Shown: positions 1 to 8,186, counted from the stretch's first letter. The stretch: DNA of 35,050 nt from Bacteroidales bacterium (GCA_020438135.1 JAGQVF010000097.1:1-35050), one strand, 5' to 3'. Notes: generated by a model not told the origin, from the letters alone. Numbers and translations: made by a program.

Positions 1-269
1 CGCATACCTCCGGCCGGTGAATAAATGACCAGGTTAACCAGCATTTTTTTATAGGGGATTTCAGGGATATGTCTAACTACAAGGTACACATCATATTCAG
101 ATTCAACATCTTCAAATTCCACTTCAAAATTTAAATAATCGAACCGGTTCCAGCTCAGGTTGTCGAATTTGTGATATTTTTCATATATCACCTGTTCACC
201 TGAACAAGAGATTAACAAAATGAATAGAAGGAACAATAGATAAACCGGAAATTGTTTTGTAAAAGTCAT
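1..269 (-). CDS. gldH: Gliding motility lipoprotein GldH, N-terminal part (cut by window edge)
   Basis: The minus strand is open from an ATG at 269 to the window edge and encodes the first 89 residues of a lipoprotein. A hydrophobic stretch is followed by the lipobox LLISC, with the lipidated cysteine at residue 22. The following sequence (YEKYHKFDNLSWNRFDYLNF, then a VEFEDVESEYDVYLVVRH stretch) matches the pattern I know for GldH, a periplasm-facing lipoprotein needed for gliding motility and linked to the type IX secretion apparatus in Bacteroidota. It is the last visible gene of a packed minus-strand cluster and starts 8 bases after the DNA alkylation repair gene ends. In non-gliding species GldH homologues are kept, so motility itself cannot be inferred. 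The C-terminal half is outside the window. Family assignment is from memory of the sequence pattern and fairly confident. Confidence 0.78.
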   Translation of the reverse strand, partial: MTFTKQFPVYLLFLLFILLISCSGEQVIYEKYHKFDNLSWNRFDYLNFEVEFEDVESEYDVYLVVRHIPEIPYKKMLVNLVIYSPAGGM

Positions 270-277
270 AATAGAGA

Positions 278-958
278 TCAGTTTGAATTTCGTTCAAGCC
301 ATTTTAACGCTTCACGTTTGCTGAGGGGGGCAAGCTTTTTTTGTTCCGATTCTACAAAATCAACCACCCACTTTGCGTCGGTTTTGGAATATTCGCGCAG
401 GATCCACCCGATGGCCTTGTTAATAAAAAACTCCTTTGAGCCATATAACTTTTTTATATAACGTGTCATCAATTCAACATCGGTAGCCGATTTGTACTTC
501 AACTGAAACAGGAGCGATGAACGTTGCAACCAGATGTTACCGGAGTTCATCCACGATTGTGTAACCGGAACCATTTTATCAGGGTAACTGATAAAATAGG
601 GACCCACTAGGTTGGATGCGATAAAGTCGACCGAATCCCACCACGATTTTTCAATGACAAGAAATTCATACAGGCCGATACGATCAACTGGCGCTTTTTT
701 AGCCTTTTTGGCCAACATCTCCATGGCAAAGTATTGCAATTCGCGTTGGGGCAACGACCAGCATTCGCGTGCAATTTGTTCAGGGTAATCAGGGTAACCG
801 TATTGTTTGAAGAAACTGCTAATCAAATTTTTTCTGAGGGGGGATTTTAATCCGTAAAAAGTAAATAGTCTTTTCATATACTTTTCCATCTGCACGGCAT
901 CCTCATCATTTTTATTTGCCTCAAAAGATTCGATCAGGGGCTGAATATAGCTGCTCAT
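278..958 (-). CDS. DNA alkylation repair protein, AlkD-like HEAT-repeat glycosylase
   Basis: This 226-residue, helix-rich protein resembles the AlkD family of DNA glycosylases, which remove positively charged alkylated bases such as 3-methyladenine and 7-methylguanine in the cytoplasm. The motif KSWWDSVDFIASNLVG at about residues 104-119 provides the conserved Trp and Asp with the spacing seen in AlkD (W107 and D111). A second block, NIWLQRSSLLFQ at 141-152, contains the conserved arginine, and FFINKAIGWILREY at 177-190 supplies the later tryptophan (W185). The length is normal for the family. It starts with ATG and lies between the M1 peptidase gene (11-base gap) and gldH (8-base gap), so it is probably co-transcribed. 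No damage-responsive regulation is visible. The family call is firm; the substrate range is inferred from the family. Confidence 0.88.
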   Translation of the reverse strand: MSSYIQPLIESFEANKNDEDAVQMEKYMKRLFTFYGLKSPLRKNLISSFFKQYGYPDYPEQIARECWSLPQRELQYFAMEMLAKKAKKAPVDRIGLYEFLVIEKSWWDSVDFIASNLVGPYFISYPDKMVPVTQSWMNSGNIWLQRSSLLFQLKYKSATDVELMTRYIKKLYGSKEFFINKAIGWILREYSKTDAKWVVDFVESEQKKLAPLSKREALKWLERNSN

Positions 959-969
959 ACAACCAGGAT

Positions 970-3327
970 TTAGTTTTCAACCACTACCAGGCGCTCAACC
1001 GCCAACAACTGATTTTTATCATCTTTGAATTCCACCAGGATGATCCCGTTTGTTTGGTTTTTGGGTTTCCAGAAAACGGAACTGTTTTTTTCGTTTACCC
1101 TAAGAGATTCGAGTAAATTTCCGGAGACGGAATAAAATGAAAGTGTTCCGGGAATCTCAGTCTCGAGATGAAATCCACTACCGGAAGGATTGGGAAAAAT
1201 GTTTAATCCGGTTTTTATTTTTGATTCACCAACCCCAACAAAAGTATCGTCGCACACAGCCAGGGTATACTGTCCTGGTTGGATATTCTCAACATACAAT
1301 TTACCGATGTTCCACAGTCCGATCTGTGTGAAATCGACATACTGCCAATTGTACGCAGGCGAAGGTCTGTAAAGCATAATCACAGAATCGGTTGCATTGG
1401 TAATAAGTCCATCGTCGAGTTTACTGCTTACGCTGTAAAAAAAGATACCGGTTGCCTCGAATCCCTCCGGGAAAACACCCTGTATGTCCCAATACCTGTA
1501 ATCGGAAAGAGTGAGTCCCTGAACAGGCTCAAACAACGGATCGGGGGGTGCCCATTGATGCCCAACCCAAACAAGAGCAGAATCGTTAACGGACTGCACT
1601 TCGATCTCGAAAAAAGTATTGTCGAAGGAAAGATCTTCAGGTTCTTTGATCACCTTTGAGAAATCAGTTATAGCATCGCATTGCAATTCATTAAAATCAG
1701 GAATGATGAAGGCGGGCTCAAAAGGGACCTGAACTGTCGCAGAACCGTTTGCCCCGTCAAACATAACATCACTTGTGAAACTTTCCCAATCATCGTTCAT
1801 GAAGGTGAGCTCAATTTTATTGGCATCTCCAGTAAATGCCGGTCCGTGTCTTTTTTGTTTCAAAAAAACGGATACGTCATATTCTCCCCCGGAAGCAATA
1901 ACCTGGAACGAATCGACCGAATAATGTGGTGTTCCTGAGTGAAAAACCCAATTATCAAACCAGGGGCCCATATCAACCCCGGTGTGACCGGTTAAAAAAT
2001 CACGGAGATCATAGGATGATGCATAATTGTATTTAAATTCTTCGTTGTATGCAGCCATGCCGTCGAAAAAGAGATCATCGCCCAGATACCCTCTGAGCGA
2101 ATGAACTACCGTGGCACCACGGTCGTAGGCACTCAAACCGTAGGTTACCTCCTGCGGAATTTCATTCAGAGGAAAATAACTTCCATCACCGCCTGTGGTG
2201 TGGCAAACCTGTAGCACATTTTTATGCATATCGTTGATAAACTCAAGGTACTGATCGCGTCCGTATAATTCTTCCTGCATAAGACCGTCGCAAAAAACCG
2301 CCCAGCCTTCGTTGAGCCACATCTCTTCAGCACTTGCGCAGGTAACATTGTCGCCAAACCACATGTGCGAAAGTTCGTGGGTTAAAAGCGATTCATTGGA
2401 CAGATTTCCATTGATGGCAAAATGGGGGTAAGCAATGTTGGTAGCATGTTCCATGGCGCCAATGGCTGTTCCGACATACCCCACACGATCCCATCGATAA
2501 GGCCCGAACCGGTCTTCAAAAAGAGCAAGGATCTCATTCAGATTTTCGAATGAACCATCCACTTTGTTCGAATCGGGAGATTTTACCCAAACCTCAACCG
2601 GGATGTCTGCTTCAATGCCATTATATTCCGACGTCCAGCGGGCATAATCACCCACCGCCACCGAAGCCAGGTAAGTCGGGATGGTCTGATTCATTTTCCA
2701 GTGATATGTTTTGGTGCCATCACCATTATCTGTAATGGATTCGAGTAAACCACCGCACACAGCATCTTTTCCGTTTTCAACCGTTACGAATAATTCGTAG
2801 GTCGCCCGGTCCTGAAAATCATCGATACAGGGAAACCAGGTTTTGCCCAGATTGTGTGGGATCGACTCGAAACCAACACCGAGGTTAAATGCATATTGTC
2901 CCGACCAGTGGAAACCTCCCCAGGCTTCATGGAACGGCTCACCATGATAAAATACACTTACCGTAACCTGGTCGCCTGTATTTATGGATTCATCAAGCGG
3001 TATGGTAAGTATTATTCCACTGTGATTAAATCCGGTTATCTCTTCACCATCCACAAATACTTCATCCACGGTTAAATCCTGGAGTTCGAGTTTAATCTCA
3101 TCGAGGTTATCCACCTTTGCTGTTAGCAGAACATCGGTTTGAGCAGTGATCTCCTGGTTTGTAAAATCGAGTTCATTGATATAAATGGTGTAACTGATCG
3201 CATCAAGCGTATCGCTCAGCATCGACTTTTGAAAAGAAGCAGCGTGTGAGCATTTATGTGAATGTTGTGCAGGCAACTGGAAATAGATGCCACTCAAAAC
3301 CAGTAAAATCAGGACTACATTTTTCAT
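970..3327 (-). CDS. T9SS-secreted M1 family metallopeptidase
   Basis: This 785-residue protein is a zinc aminopeptidase of the M1 family. The ATG at 3327 is chosen because it gives a clean signal peptide (MKNVVLILLVLSGIYFQ) and leaves the upstream LpxH gene intact; a longer frame extends back to 3474 but would overlap that gene by about 140 bases. The zinc motif HELSH is at residues 317-321 with the third ligand in NEGW (E340), exactly the HExxH-18-E spacing. The substrate-binding motif reads GAMEH at 290-294 instead of the textbook GAMEN. The last roughly 80 residues (from IFPNPSG to the end) form a type A T9SS sorting domain, so the enzyme should cross the outer membrane and be released or surface-anchored. 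It likely digests peptides outside the cell. The gene follows lpxH after 7 bases. Confidence 0.92.
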   Translation of the reverse strand: MKNVVLILLVLSGIYFQLPAQHSHKCSHAASFQKSMLSDTLDAISYTIYINELDFTNQEITAQTDVLLTAKVDNLDEIKLELQDLTVDEVFVDGEEITGFNHSGIILTIPLDESINTGDQVTVSVFYHGEPFHEAWGGFHWSGQYAFNLGVGFESIPHNLGKTWFPCIDDFQDRATYELFVTVENGKDAVCGGLLESITDNGDGTKTYHWKMNQTIPTYLASVAVGDYARWTSEYNGIEADIPVEVWVKSPDSNKVDGSFENLNEILALFEDRFGPYRWDRVGYVGTAIGAMEHATNIAYPHFAINGNLSNESLLTHELSHMWFGDNVTCASAEEMWLNEGWAVFCDGLMQEELYGRDQYLEFINDMHKNVLQVCHTTGGDGSYFPLNEIPQEVTYGLSAYDRGATVVHSLRGYLGDDLFFDGMAAYNEEFKYNYASSYDLRDFLTGHTGVDMGPWFDNWVFHSGTPHYSVDSFQVIASGGEYDVSVFLKQKRHGPAFTGDANKIELTFMNDDWESFTSDVMFDGANGSATVQVPFEPAFIIPDFNELQCDAITDFSKVIKEPEDLSFDNTFFEIEVQSVNDSALVWVGHQWAPPDPLFEPVQGLTLSDYRYWDIQGVFPEGFEATGIFFYSVSSKLDDGLITNATDSVIMLYRPSPAYNWQYVDFTQIGLWNIGKLYVENIQPGQYTLAVCDDTFVGVGESKIKTGLNIFPNPSGSGFHLETEIPGTLSFYSVSGNLLESLRVNEKNSSVFWKPKNQTNGIILVEFKDDKNQLLAVERLVVVEN

Positions 3328-3334
3328 GATAAAA

Positions 3335-4105
3335 TTATTGCGGTTTAAAATAATGATGTTCAAGTGTTTTGCCATCAAACACAAGATATGAATAATATTT
3401 GATCCAGTCGCCCACGCTGAAATATATAGCCTTCCCTTCGATGTCGACCTGTTGGGGCCGGTGGATATGACCAAAGATAAAATAATCGATCTCAGGATAT
3501 TTCTTTAACATTTCTTTGCTGAAACCTGCCAACCGGTTGATGCCCACATCATTCACCGAATCGATCCCGGCATTTTCGTTGGCAACGCGACTTTTATTCG
3601 ACCAGTAGAGACCCATACCGGTGCCGATATCGGGGTGCAGCCAACGGAAGAGCCATTGATTGATTTTGTTTCGAAAAACCTTTTTCAGGAACTTATAACC
3701 ATTATCTCCTTCTCCCAAACCATCGCCATGCCCAAGAAAGAAGGTTTTATCGCCATACTGTTTGATCAGGGTATCGGGGTAGATCTTAAAATTCAACTCC
3801 TCCTCCAGGTAATCGAAGGCCCAAACATCATGATTTCCCCTAAAAAAATAAACAGGTATACCCGCATCACTTATTTCGGCCAGTTTTCCGAGCAACCTGA
3901 CATGCCCTTTTTGAACTACCGTTTTGTATTCGAACCAAAACTCGAAAAGATCACCCATGATGTACAATTCCTGCATGTCATCACGAACAAAATCGAGCCA
4001 TTCGATGAATCTTTTTTCGCGTTTCAGGCTTTCGGTGCGGTTTGGTACCCCGAAATGGCAATCCGAAACAAAATAGATCTTTTTATTTTGTTGTAATTCC
4101 GTCAA
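3335..4105 (-). CDS. lpxH: UDP-2,3-diacylglucosamine diphosphatase, LpxH-like metallophosphoesterase
   Basis: This 256-residue calcineurin-like metallophosphoesterase carries the full metal-binding set: DCHFG (D15, H17), GDLFEFWFE (D52), GNHD (N91-D93), GHGD (H126) and GHIH (H213, H215). The GDLFEFWFE block is characteristic of LpxH, which hydrolyses UDP-2,3-diacylglucosamine to lipid X plus UMP at the inner membrane in lipid A synthesis. The frame has no ATG near the start; I use TTG at 4105, 2 bases after the stop of the upstream gene, which puts the first beta-strand (KKIYFVSD) where family members have it. It sits inside a minus-strand cluster of envelope-related genes, in keeping with an outer-membrane biogenesis role. 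A less specific Bacteroidota metallophosphoesterase of the same family is the main alternative. Confidence 0.85.
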   Translation of the reverse strand: MTELQQNKKIYFVSDCHFGVPNRTESLKREKRFIEWLDFVRDDMQELYIMGDLFEFWFEYKTVVQKGHVRLLGKLAEISDAGIPVYFFRGNHDVWAFDYLEEELNFKIYPDTLIKQYGDKTFFLGHGDGLGEGDNGYKFLKKVFRNKINQWLFRWLHPDIGTGMGLYWSNKSRVANENAGIDSVNDVGINRLAGFSKEMLKKYPEIDYFIFGHIHRPQQVDIEGKAIYFSVGDWIKYYSYLVFDGKTLEHHYFKPQ

Positions 4106-4107
4106 AA

Positions 4108-5292
4108 CTAATTGCTGTTTATACCCTTTAAATTCAGGCGATCGACTTCCATCAGCAGGGAGTCGAGGTTTTTATTTTTAAATAAGATCGTATGATTTTT
4201 GTCGAGTAAATAATAATATGGAAGCCTTTCCGGTAGATTATAGATTTTTGCGATCTCTGAATTTAATCCGCCCAGATCGCTCACCTGTTTCCAGGGAAGG
4301 CTGTCGAGATTCACGGCACCTTTCCAAACAACCGACTTTTCATCAAGGGAAACACCAAGCAGTTTGAACCCTTTTTTGCTCAGCTCATCATACCTTGCAA
4401 TCAACCTTTGATTGTCTTTTCGTGCCCTGGCGTTCCAGCCGGCCCAAAACTGAATCAACACCGGATTTCCCAGGTAGCTTTTCAGGGAGAAGGGATTACC
4501 GGCTGTGTCATTCATTACAATATCAGGGGCTTTCCTTCCGGGAAGCACTTTTTCTTCAGCAATGGCTTTGTCAAAAATCCGAAGCCTGATTTCTTTGGTT
4601 CGTTCGTGGTGATCAACTACATGTGAATTACCCGGATACCTCTCCGACAAAGCACTGTCGGCTTTGTGAAACAAATAATAATCGTCTTCCTCATCAATAA
4701 CACGACTGGTGCCCAAACGCCTGTTCAGAATGATAAGAGAAGCAAGCGATCCGGGATGCCGATTGATCTGATCCTTAACAAATTTCCTGTATTGTTTAAT
4801 GATTTCTGCATATGCAGTATCGAGTTCCTCCTTTAATTCAAGAAAACCTTCAGAACCACGTGCTTCATAATACACTGCTGAAAGTGAATCGATCTCATTT
4901 TTCCGATGTTGTATTTCCGCTTCAAACTTTTGCAAAAGCGCTGAACCTTCTGAGCCGGTCACGCTGTATCCTTCACTAAAATTGCTTTCCCCAGAAGTCA
5001 CAACGATCCGGTCACCCGGATCGGCTTGCAGGATCATCTGATTTTCTTCAGATGTGTACAACACAAAAAAACCTGCCTCATCTATATTAAGTTTAAATGT
5101 GAAATCTCCATTTTGATCTGGTTGTAAAGAGTCAAGGGTAGATTTAGAGCGAATATTCAGTTCATCAATAAAGAGCGTTTTGCTTGCCATTGCCGGCAGT
5201 TCGCCTGAAACAGTCAGGTTGGATTGTTGCTGTTTTCGCTCGCAAGCAGCAAGAATCAATACAAGAAGTAATGCAGTCAACGAAAATCTCAT
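4108..5292 (-). CDS. Thioredoxin-fold (TlpA/AhpC-TSA-like) lipoprotein lacking the CXXC motif
   Basis: The protein has 394 residues from the ATG at 5292; an in-frame upstream start at 5313 adds seven residues but spoils the signal peptide. A lipobox (LILAAC) places a lipidated cysteine at residue 17. The N-terminal half (about 25-120) resembles the DUF4369-type beta domain found before thioredoxin domains in Bacteroidota, and a charged helical region follows (about 125-240). The C-terminal part (about 255-385) is thioredoxin-like: LPGRKAPDIVMNDTAGNPFS, then IQFWAGWNARARKDN, then the cis-proline segment ERLPYYYLLD. Where TlpA and ResA proteins have WCxxC, this one has W286-N-A-R-A, so both redox cysteines are missing. 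It therefore cannot act as an ordinary disulfide reductase and may bind or scaffold instead. It is the first gene of the five-gene cluster, with a -7 element at 5329-5336. Confidence 0.82.
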   Translation of the reverse strand: MRFSLTALLLVLILAACERKQQQSNLTVSGELPAMASKTLFIDELNIRSKSTLDSLQPDQNGDFTFKLNIDEAGFFVLYTSEENQMILQADPGDRIVVTSGESNFSEGYSVTGSEGSALLQKFEAEIQHRKNEIDSLSAVYYEARGSEGFLELKEELDTAYAEIIKQYRKFVKDQINRHPGSLASLIILNRRLGTSRVIDEEDDYYLFHKADSALSERYPGNSHVVDHHERTKEIRLRIFDKAIAEEKVLPGRKAPDIVMNDTAGNPFSLKSYLGNPVLIQFWAGWNARARKDNQRLIARYDELSKKGFKLLGVSLDEKSVVWKGAVNLDSLPWKQVSDLGGLNSEIAKIYNLPERLPYYYLLDKNHTILFKNKNLDSLLMEVDRLNLKGINSN

Positions 5293-5328
5293 CTCAGTTT
5301 TTGTCAGGAACAAATTTCAATTTCCATG

Positions 5329-5336
5329 CAAATATA
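5329..5336 (-). promoter_or_regulatory. Bacteroidota -7 promoter element for the minus-strand cluster
   Basis: The minus strand reads TATATTTG, an exact match to TAnnTTTG, about 37 bases before the ATG at 5292. It is the only clear promoter-like site I see upstream of the five-gene cluster. No convincing -33 TTTG box at normal spacing was found. Confidence 0.55.
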
Positions 5337-5432
5337 CACAGTAGGACAAAACAAAAGACAGATTTACCTTAATATGCAGAAGCTGGCAAGCTGTCAATTC
5401 ATTGCCTGTTATGATTTTTTAAGTATTCTGAA

Positions 5433-5440
5433 TAATTTTG
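5433..5440 (+). promoter_or_regulatory. Candidate -7 promoter element (TAATTTTG)
   Basis: TAATTTTG matches TAnnTTTG and lies about 36 bases before the TTG start at 5476. The region is AT-rich, so a chance match is possible. No clear -33 box is visible. Confidence 0.35.
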
Positions 5441-5475
5441 TTTTTTCAAAAAGTATAATTTAGTGTAATAAATAA

Positions 5476-5967
5476 TTGGAGGTGAAATATATCGGTTTTT
5501 TGCTGTTGTTTTTATTTTTTGTAATTGAAGTTCGATCACAAAATATACTGGTTCTTGAAAAACCCGGAACTGCCCGAAATTTCAAATACACTGAATATGA
5601 CCACATTTCAATCCTGCAAACATCAACTGATTCAATTATTTCGGGAAGGCTTTCAGCCATCAGCGATTCATCCATCTCAATAAACGGAGGTCCCGACATC
5701 CTTTTAAATGATATTCAAATGGTTTATCGCACAAGCTGGGGTTTTAATCTCTTTCAGAAAACAACCCTGCTGGCCGGATCACTTTATCTCGGCATTAGCA
5801 CCATCAATGGTATGGTGAATAATGACAGCCCCGTGGTACCAAAAGAAACGCTCATCATTGGCGGAAGTCTGACTGCCGCCGGCCTGATACTGATCCCCCT
5901 CACAACAAGGCGGCTTAAACCCGGAAAGGGAGTTTGGCGACTTGTAATCCTTGATTTTACGGAATAA
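5476..5967 (+). CDS. Hypothetical secreted or membrane protein
   Basis: I cannot assign a function to this protein of about 163 residues. The frame can start at TTG (5476) or at GTG (5482); the GGAG at 5478-5481 abuts the GTG and is too close to be a normal ribosome site. The N-terminus is a strong signal peptide (YIGFLLLFLFFVIEVRSQ), so it is exported. The mature part has a short beta-rich segment starting NILVLEKPGTARNFKY, with alternating Ser/Ile residues around the phrase SDSSISINGG, followed by two hydrophobic stretches (about 98-110 and 130-142) and a basic TTRRLKPGKG tail. Similar unannotated proteins beginning with 'VLEKPGT' seem familiar from Bacteroidota. It stands alone between divergent and downstream promoters and ends about 80 bases before the haem-protein pair. 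Confidence 0.65.
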   Translation: MEVKYIGFLLLFLFFVIEVRSQNILVLEKPGTARNFKYTEYDHISILQTSTDSIISGRLSAISDSSISINGGPDILLNDIQMVYRTSWGFNLFQKTTLLAGSLYLGISTINGMVNNDSPVVPKETLIIGGSLTAAGLILIPLTTRRLKPGKGVWRLVILDFTE

Positions 5968-6013
5968 CTCAGGGTAACAAATTATTTAACCGATGGCATT
6001 TGTTTAAAATTTC

Positions 6014-6021
6014 TATATTTG
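6014..6021 (+). promoter_or_regulatory. Bacteroidota -7 promoter element for the haem-protein pair
   Basis: TATATTTG followed by C matches TAnnTTTG exactly and lies 26 bases before the ATG at 6048. The same octamer precedes the genes at 13172 and 17244. An apparent TTTG at 5999-6002 is too close to be a normal -33 box. Confidence 0.55.
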
Positions 6022-6047
6022 CAGCTGCTAAACCATTAATAATTACT

Positions 6048-6455
6048 ATGAAAGCAAAAGGTTATATTTTTTTGATACCTGTTTTTATTTTGATGTTTGC
6101 TTCGGTTATTGGTATCAAACCCGGAGCTCTGAATGAAGAATTTATGCCCAATCCTGAGGAAAATCTTCAAATACCTGAAGATGTTCAAACCATTCTTGAC
6201 AAATCTTGTTTCGGCTGTCACAATGTAGATGCAAAATCCGATAAGGCAAAGAAAAAACTGCTGCTGGATGAATTACCAACACTTTCGAAAGCTAAGATCG
6301 TTGCCAAGCTCGATGACATCCACGAAGTTTTGGAAGAGAATGAAATGCCTCCTGAAAAATTCCTCGAAAAGTACCCTGATAAAGCGCTCACTGACGAAGA
6401 GGCTGCCCGTTTAAAAGAATGGGCCGAAAATGCTGCCAATGAATTGATGAAATAG
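6048..6455 (+). CDS. Small haem-binding domain protein (single CxxCH)
   Basis: This 135-residue protein starts at the ATG at 6048; the frame is open upstream, but this start begins a clean membrane-anchor or signal segment (GYIFLIPVFILMFASVIGI) right after the promoter. A single c-type haem motif, CFGCH, is at residues 54-58, followed by a lysine-rich helical region and a conserved MPPEKF segment that could supply the distal methionine. The layout fits the 'haem-binding domain' family (PF14376) of small periplasmic c-type proteins common in Bacteroidota. The exact electron partners are unknown. It is followed after one base by a second protein of the same family, so the two are surely translated from one message. 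The haem call is strong; the role is inferred. Confidence 0.85.
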   Translation: MKAKGYIFLIPVFILMFASVIGIKPGALNEEFMPNPEENLQIPEDVQTILDKSCFGCHNVDAKSDKAKKKLLLDELPTLSKAKIVAKLDDIHEVLEENEMPPEKFLEKYPDKALTDEEAARLKEWAENAANELMK

Positions 6456-6456
6456 C

Positions 6457-6921
6457 ATGCAGAAGGTTATTCGGTACATAATCCTCATTTTTCTGGTTGC
6501 CCTGGTCGTAATCCAGTTTGTACCGGCAAATCTCCCGGTTAACGACCCCCCTGCCGGATACGATTTTTTTGAAGAAAACAACGTTCCCTCCGATGTTCAG
6601 ACCTTACTGAAAAACGCCTGCTACGATTGCCATTCACAGGAAGTAACCTATCCGTGGTATTCGCATGTGGCTCCGTTTTCATGGCTTATTGCTCAGGATG
6701 TCAGACACGGCAGGCACAACATCGATTTCAGTAATTGGGAACTATTGAGTAAGCGTGACAAACTCAACATCCTCGATGAAATATCAGACGAAGTAAGAAG
6801 TGGCGGCATGCCGCTGAAGGCCTATGTTCGGTTGCATCCATCAGCCGATCTTACCGATGATGAACAGCAAACCATCATTCGTTGGGCAGATGAAATGGCG
6901 GAAAATCTCTTCAACGAATAA
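6457..6921 (+). CDS. Small haem-binding domain protein (single CxxCH), second copy
   Basis: This 154-residue protein has an N-terminal membrane anchor (about 5-24) and one c-type haem motif, CYDCH, at residues 55-59. The neighbouring sequence SQEVTYPWYSHVAPFSWLIA and the later SGGMPLKAYVRLHP with its possible haem-ligating methionine are typical of the PF14376 'haem-binding domain' family, more so than in its upstream neighbour. It begins one base after that neighbour ends. The two share the general order haem motif, helix, MP motif, then LTDDE near the end, so they are probably ancient paralogues. Both should sit in the periplasm, attached to the inner membrane. It ends three bases from the convergent phosphofructokinase gene with no obvious terminator between them. 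Confidence 0.88.
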   Translation: MQKVIRYIILIFLVALVVIQFVPANLPVNDPPAGYDFFEENNVPSDVQTLLKNACYDCHSQEVTYPWYSHVAPFSWLIAQDVRHGRHNIDFSNWELLSKRDKLNILDEISDEVRSGGMPLKAYVRLHPSADLTDDEQQTIIRWADEMAENLFNE

Positions 6922-6924
6922 ACA

Positions 6925-8145
6925 TTAATCCCATTTCAATATCTTAAAGAAATCGTAATCCTCTGGTCTGTCAACGTACTGACGAGCCATTTCATAATCG
7001 TTTTCGGTGATAAAGTGCAGATTATTTCTGAACACCAGTTGTGATTTCTGATTATTTACGTCAACAAGTCTGGGTTTTACCTTTCCATTTTCATCTTCAA
7101 CATCTTTGAGGTAAAGCGGTGCGATGTCGCCTTTCGGATCGGAAGTGACCATACAACCGGTTTTCCCTTCTTCGTACAATTGTTTAACCCCGATACCCAA
7201 TAACGAACAATAAAGAAGATCGAAAGCTGTAGGATTTACACAACGTAATTCATATCCCAGTTCCACCGGCCGACTTTTAACATTGATCTTCAACTCTTTC
7301 AATTTTCTTTGCAACAACATATTGAATATATGAGCCTTGCTTACATTGCCCAGCTCAGGATGTCCGTGATCATCGTAAGTGAAACTCAGATCGGTAGCCT
7401 CTATTTCGGTGTTGGTCATAAAATGAAAAACACCCTCGCTCACAATAGCTGCACCATATTGAATATCGAGAATTTTTCTTTTGATAATGGATGAAATGAT
7501 CAGGTTGATGATCTTTTCGAACGAAACACGGGTTTCGTTGAACATTTCAGGTATAATGATCATTGGGTAATGACAGGCTGCACCAATGCCAAAAGCAAGG
7601 TGCCCGGCTTCGCGCCCCATGGCAGATACCACAAACCAGTTTCCGCTGGTACGGGCATCTTCGTAAACGGTTGTTGCGATATTTACCCCAGCAGCTTTGG
7701 CAGTTTGGTAACCAAAAGTCGGAGAACCTTCCGGCAAGGGTAAATCATTATCGATTGTTTTGGGGACATGTATGTTTTGAATGGCAACATTGTTTTCAGC
7801 CAGGAATTTCGAGATGCGGTTAGCTGTTGATGCAGTATCATCGCCACCAACAGTGATCAGTAGCTTTACATTGTTCTTTACAAAAAAATCGGTTTTAAAT
7901 TCTTCATTTTTCGGTTTATGACGGCTCATCTGCAACAACGATCCGCCCTGGTTCATGATCTTATCACATAGAATAAAATCAAATTCAACCAGCAAAGGTT
8001 TATTGGCAAACAAACCTTTATAACCTTCATGAATTCCGATAACACGATAACCGTCTTTCAAAAAGACTTTGGCCGCCGAAGCCACCACTGTGTTAATTCC
8101 GGGCGCCGGGCCTCCACCTGCGAGTATTGCAATTGCTTTTTTCAT
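6925..8145 (-). CDS. 6-phosphofructokinase with pyrophosphate-type active-site signature
   Basis: This 406-residue protein belongs to the phosphofructokinase family, which converts fructose 6-phosphate to fructose 1,6-bisphosphate in glycolysis. I use the ATG at 8145 (MKKAIAILAGGG); a TTG four codons upstream is possible. The nucleotide loop GGGPAPGIN is at 10-18. The phosphoryl-donor motif reads GGDDT (100-104), and the catalytic motif reads PKTIDND (128-134). In ATP enzymes these are usually GGDGT/S and PGTIDND; Asp in the first and Lys in the second are the recognised marks of pyrophosphate-dependent enzymes. MGREAGHLA, a fructose-6-phosphate binding motif, follows. A PPi-using enzyme would be reversible and energy-saving. 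It is convergent with the haem-protein pair, and a candidate promoter lies at 8187-8194. Confidence 0.92.
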   Translation of the reverse strand: MKKAIAILAGGGPAPGINTVVASAAKVFLKDGYRVIGIHEGYKGLFANKPLLVEFDFILCDKIMNQGGSLLQMSRHKPKNEEFKTDFFVKNNVKLLITVGGDDTASTANRISKFLAENNVAIQNIHVPKTIDNDLPLPEGSPTFGYQTAKAAGVNIATTVYEDARTSGNWFVVSAMGREAGHLAFGIGAACHYPMIIIPEMFNETRVSFEKIINLIISSIIKRKILDIQYGAAIVSEGVFHFMTNTEIEATDLSFTYDDHGHPELGNVSKAHIFNMLLQRKLKELKINVKSRPVELGYELRCVNPTAFDLLYCSLLGIGVKQLYEEGKTGCMVTSDPKGDIAPLYLKDVEDENGKVKPRLVDVNNQKSQLVFRNNLHFITENDYEMARQYVDRPEDYDFFKILKWD

Positions 8146-8186
8146 TTCTTGCTTCAATTATGTCGAACATAAATTTTTTGATCGCG

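Noticed and set aside
3328..3474. N-terminal extension of the M1 peptidase frame
   Set aside because: It would overlap the lpxH gene and remove the signal peptide from the N-terminus; the ATG at 3327 gives a normal secreted protein.
5999..6021. TTTG followed by TATATTTG as a complete -33/-7 promoter
   Set aside because: The spacing of 11 bases is much shorter than the usual 17-23, so only the -7 box is reported.
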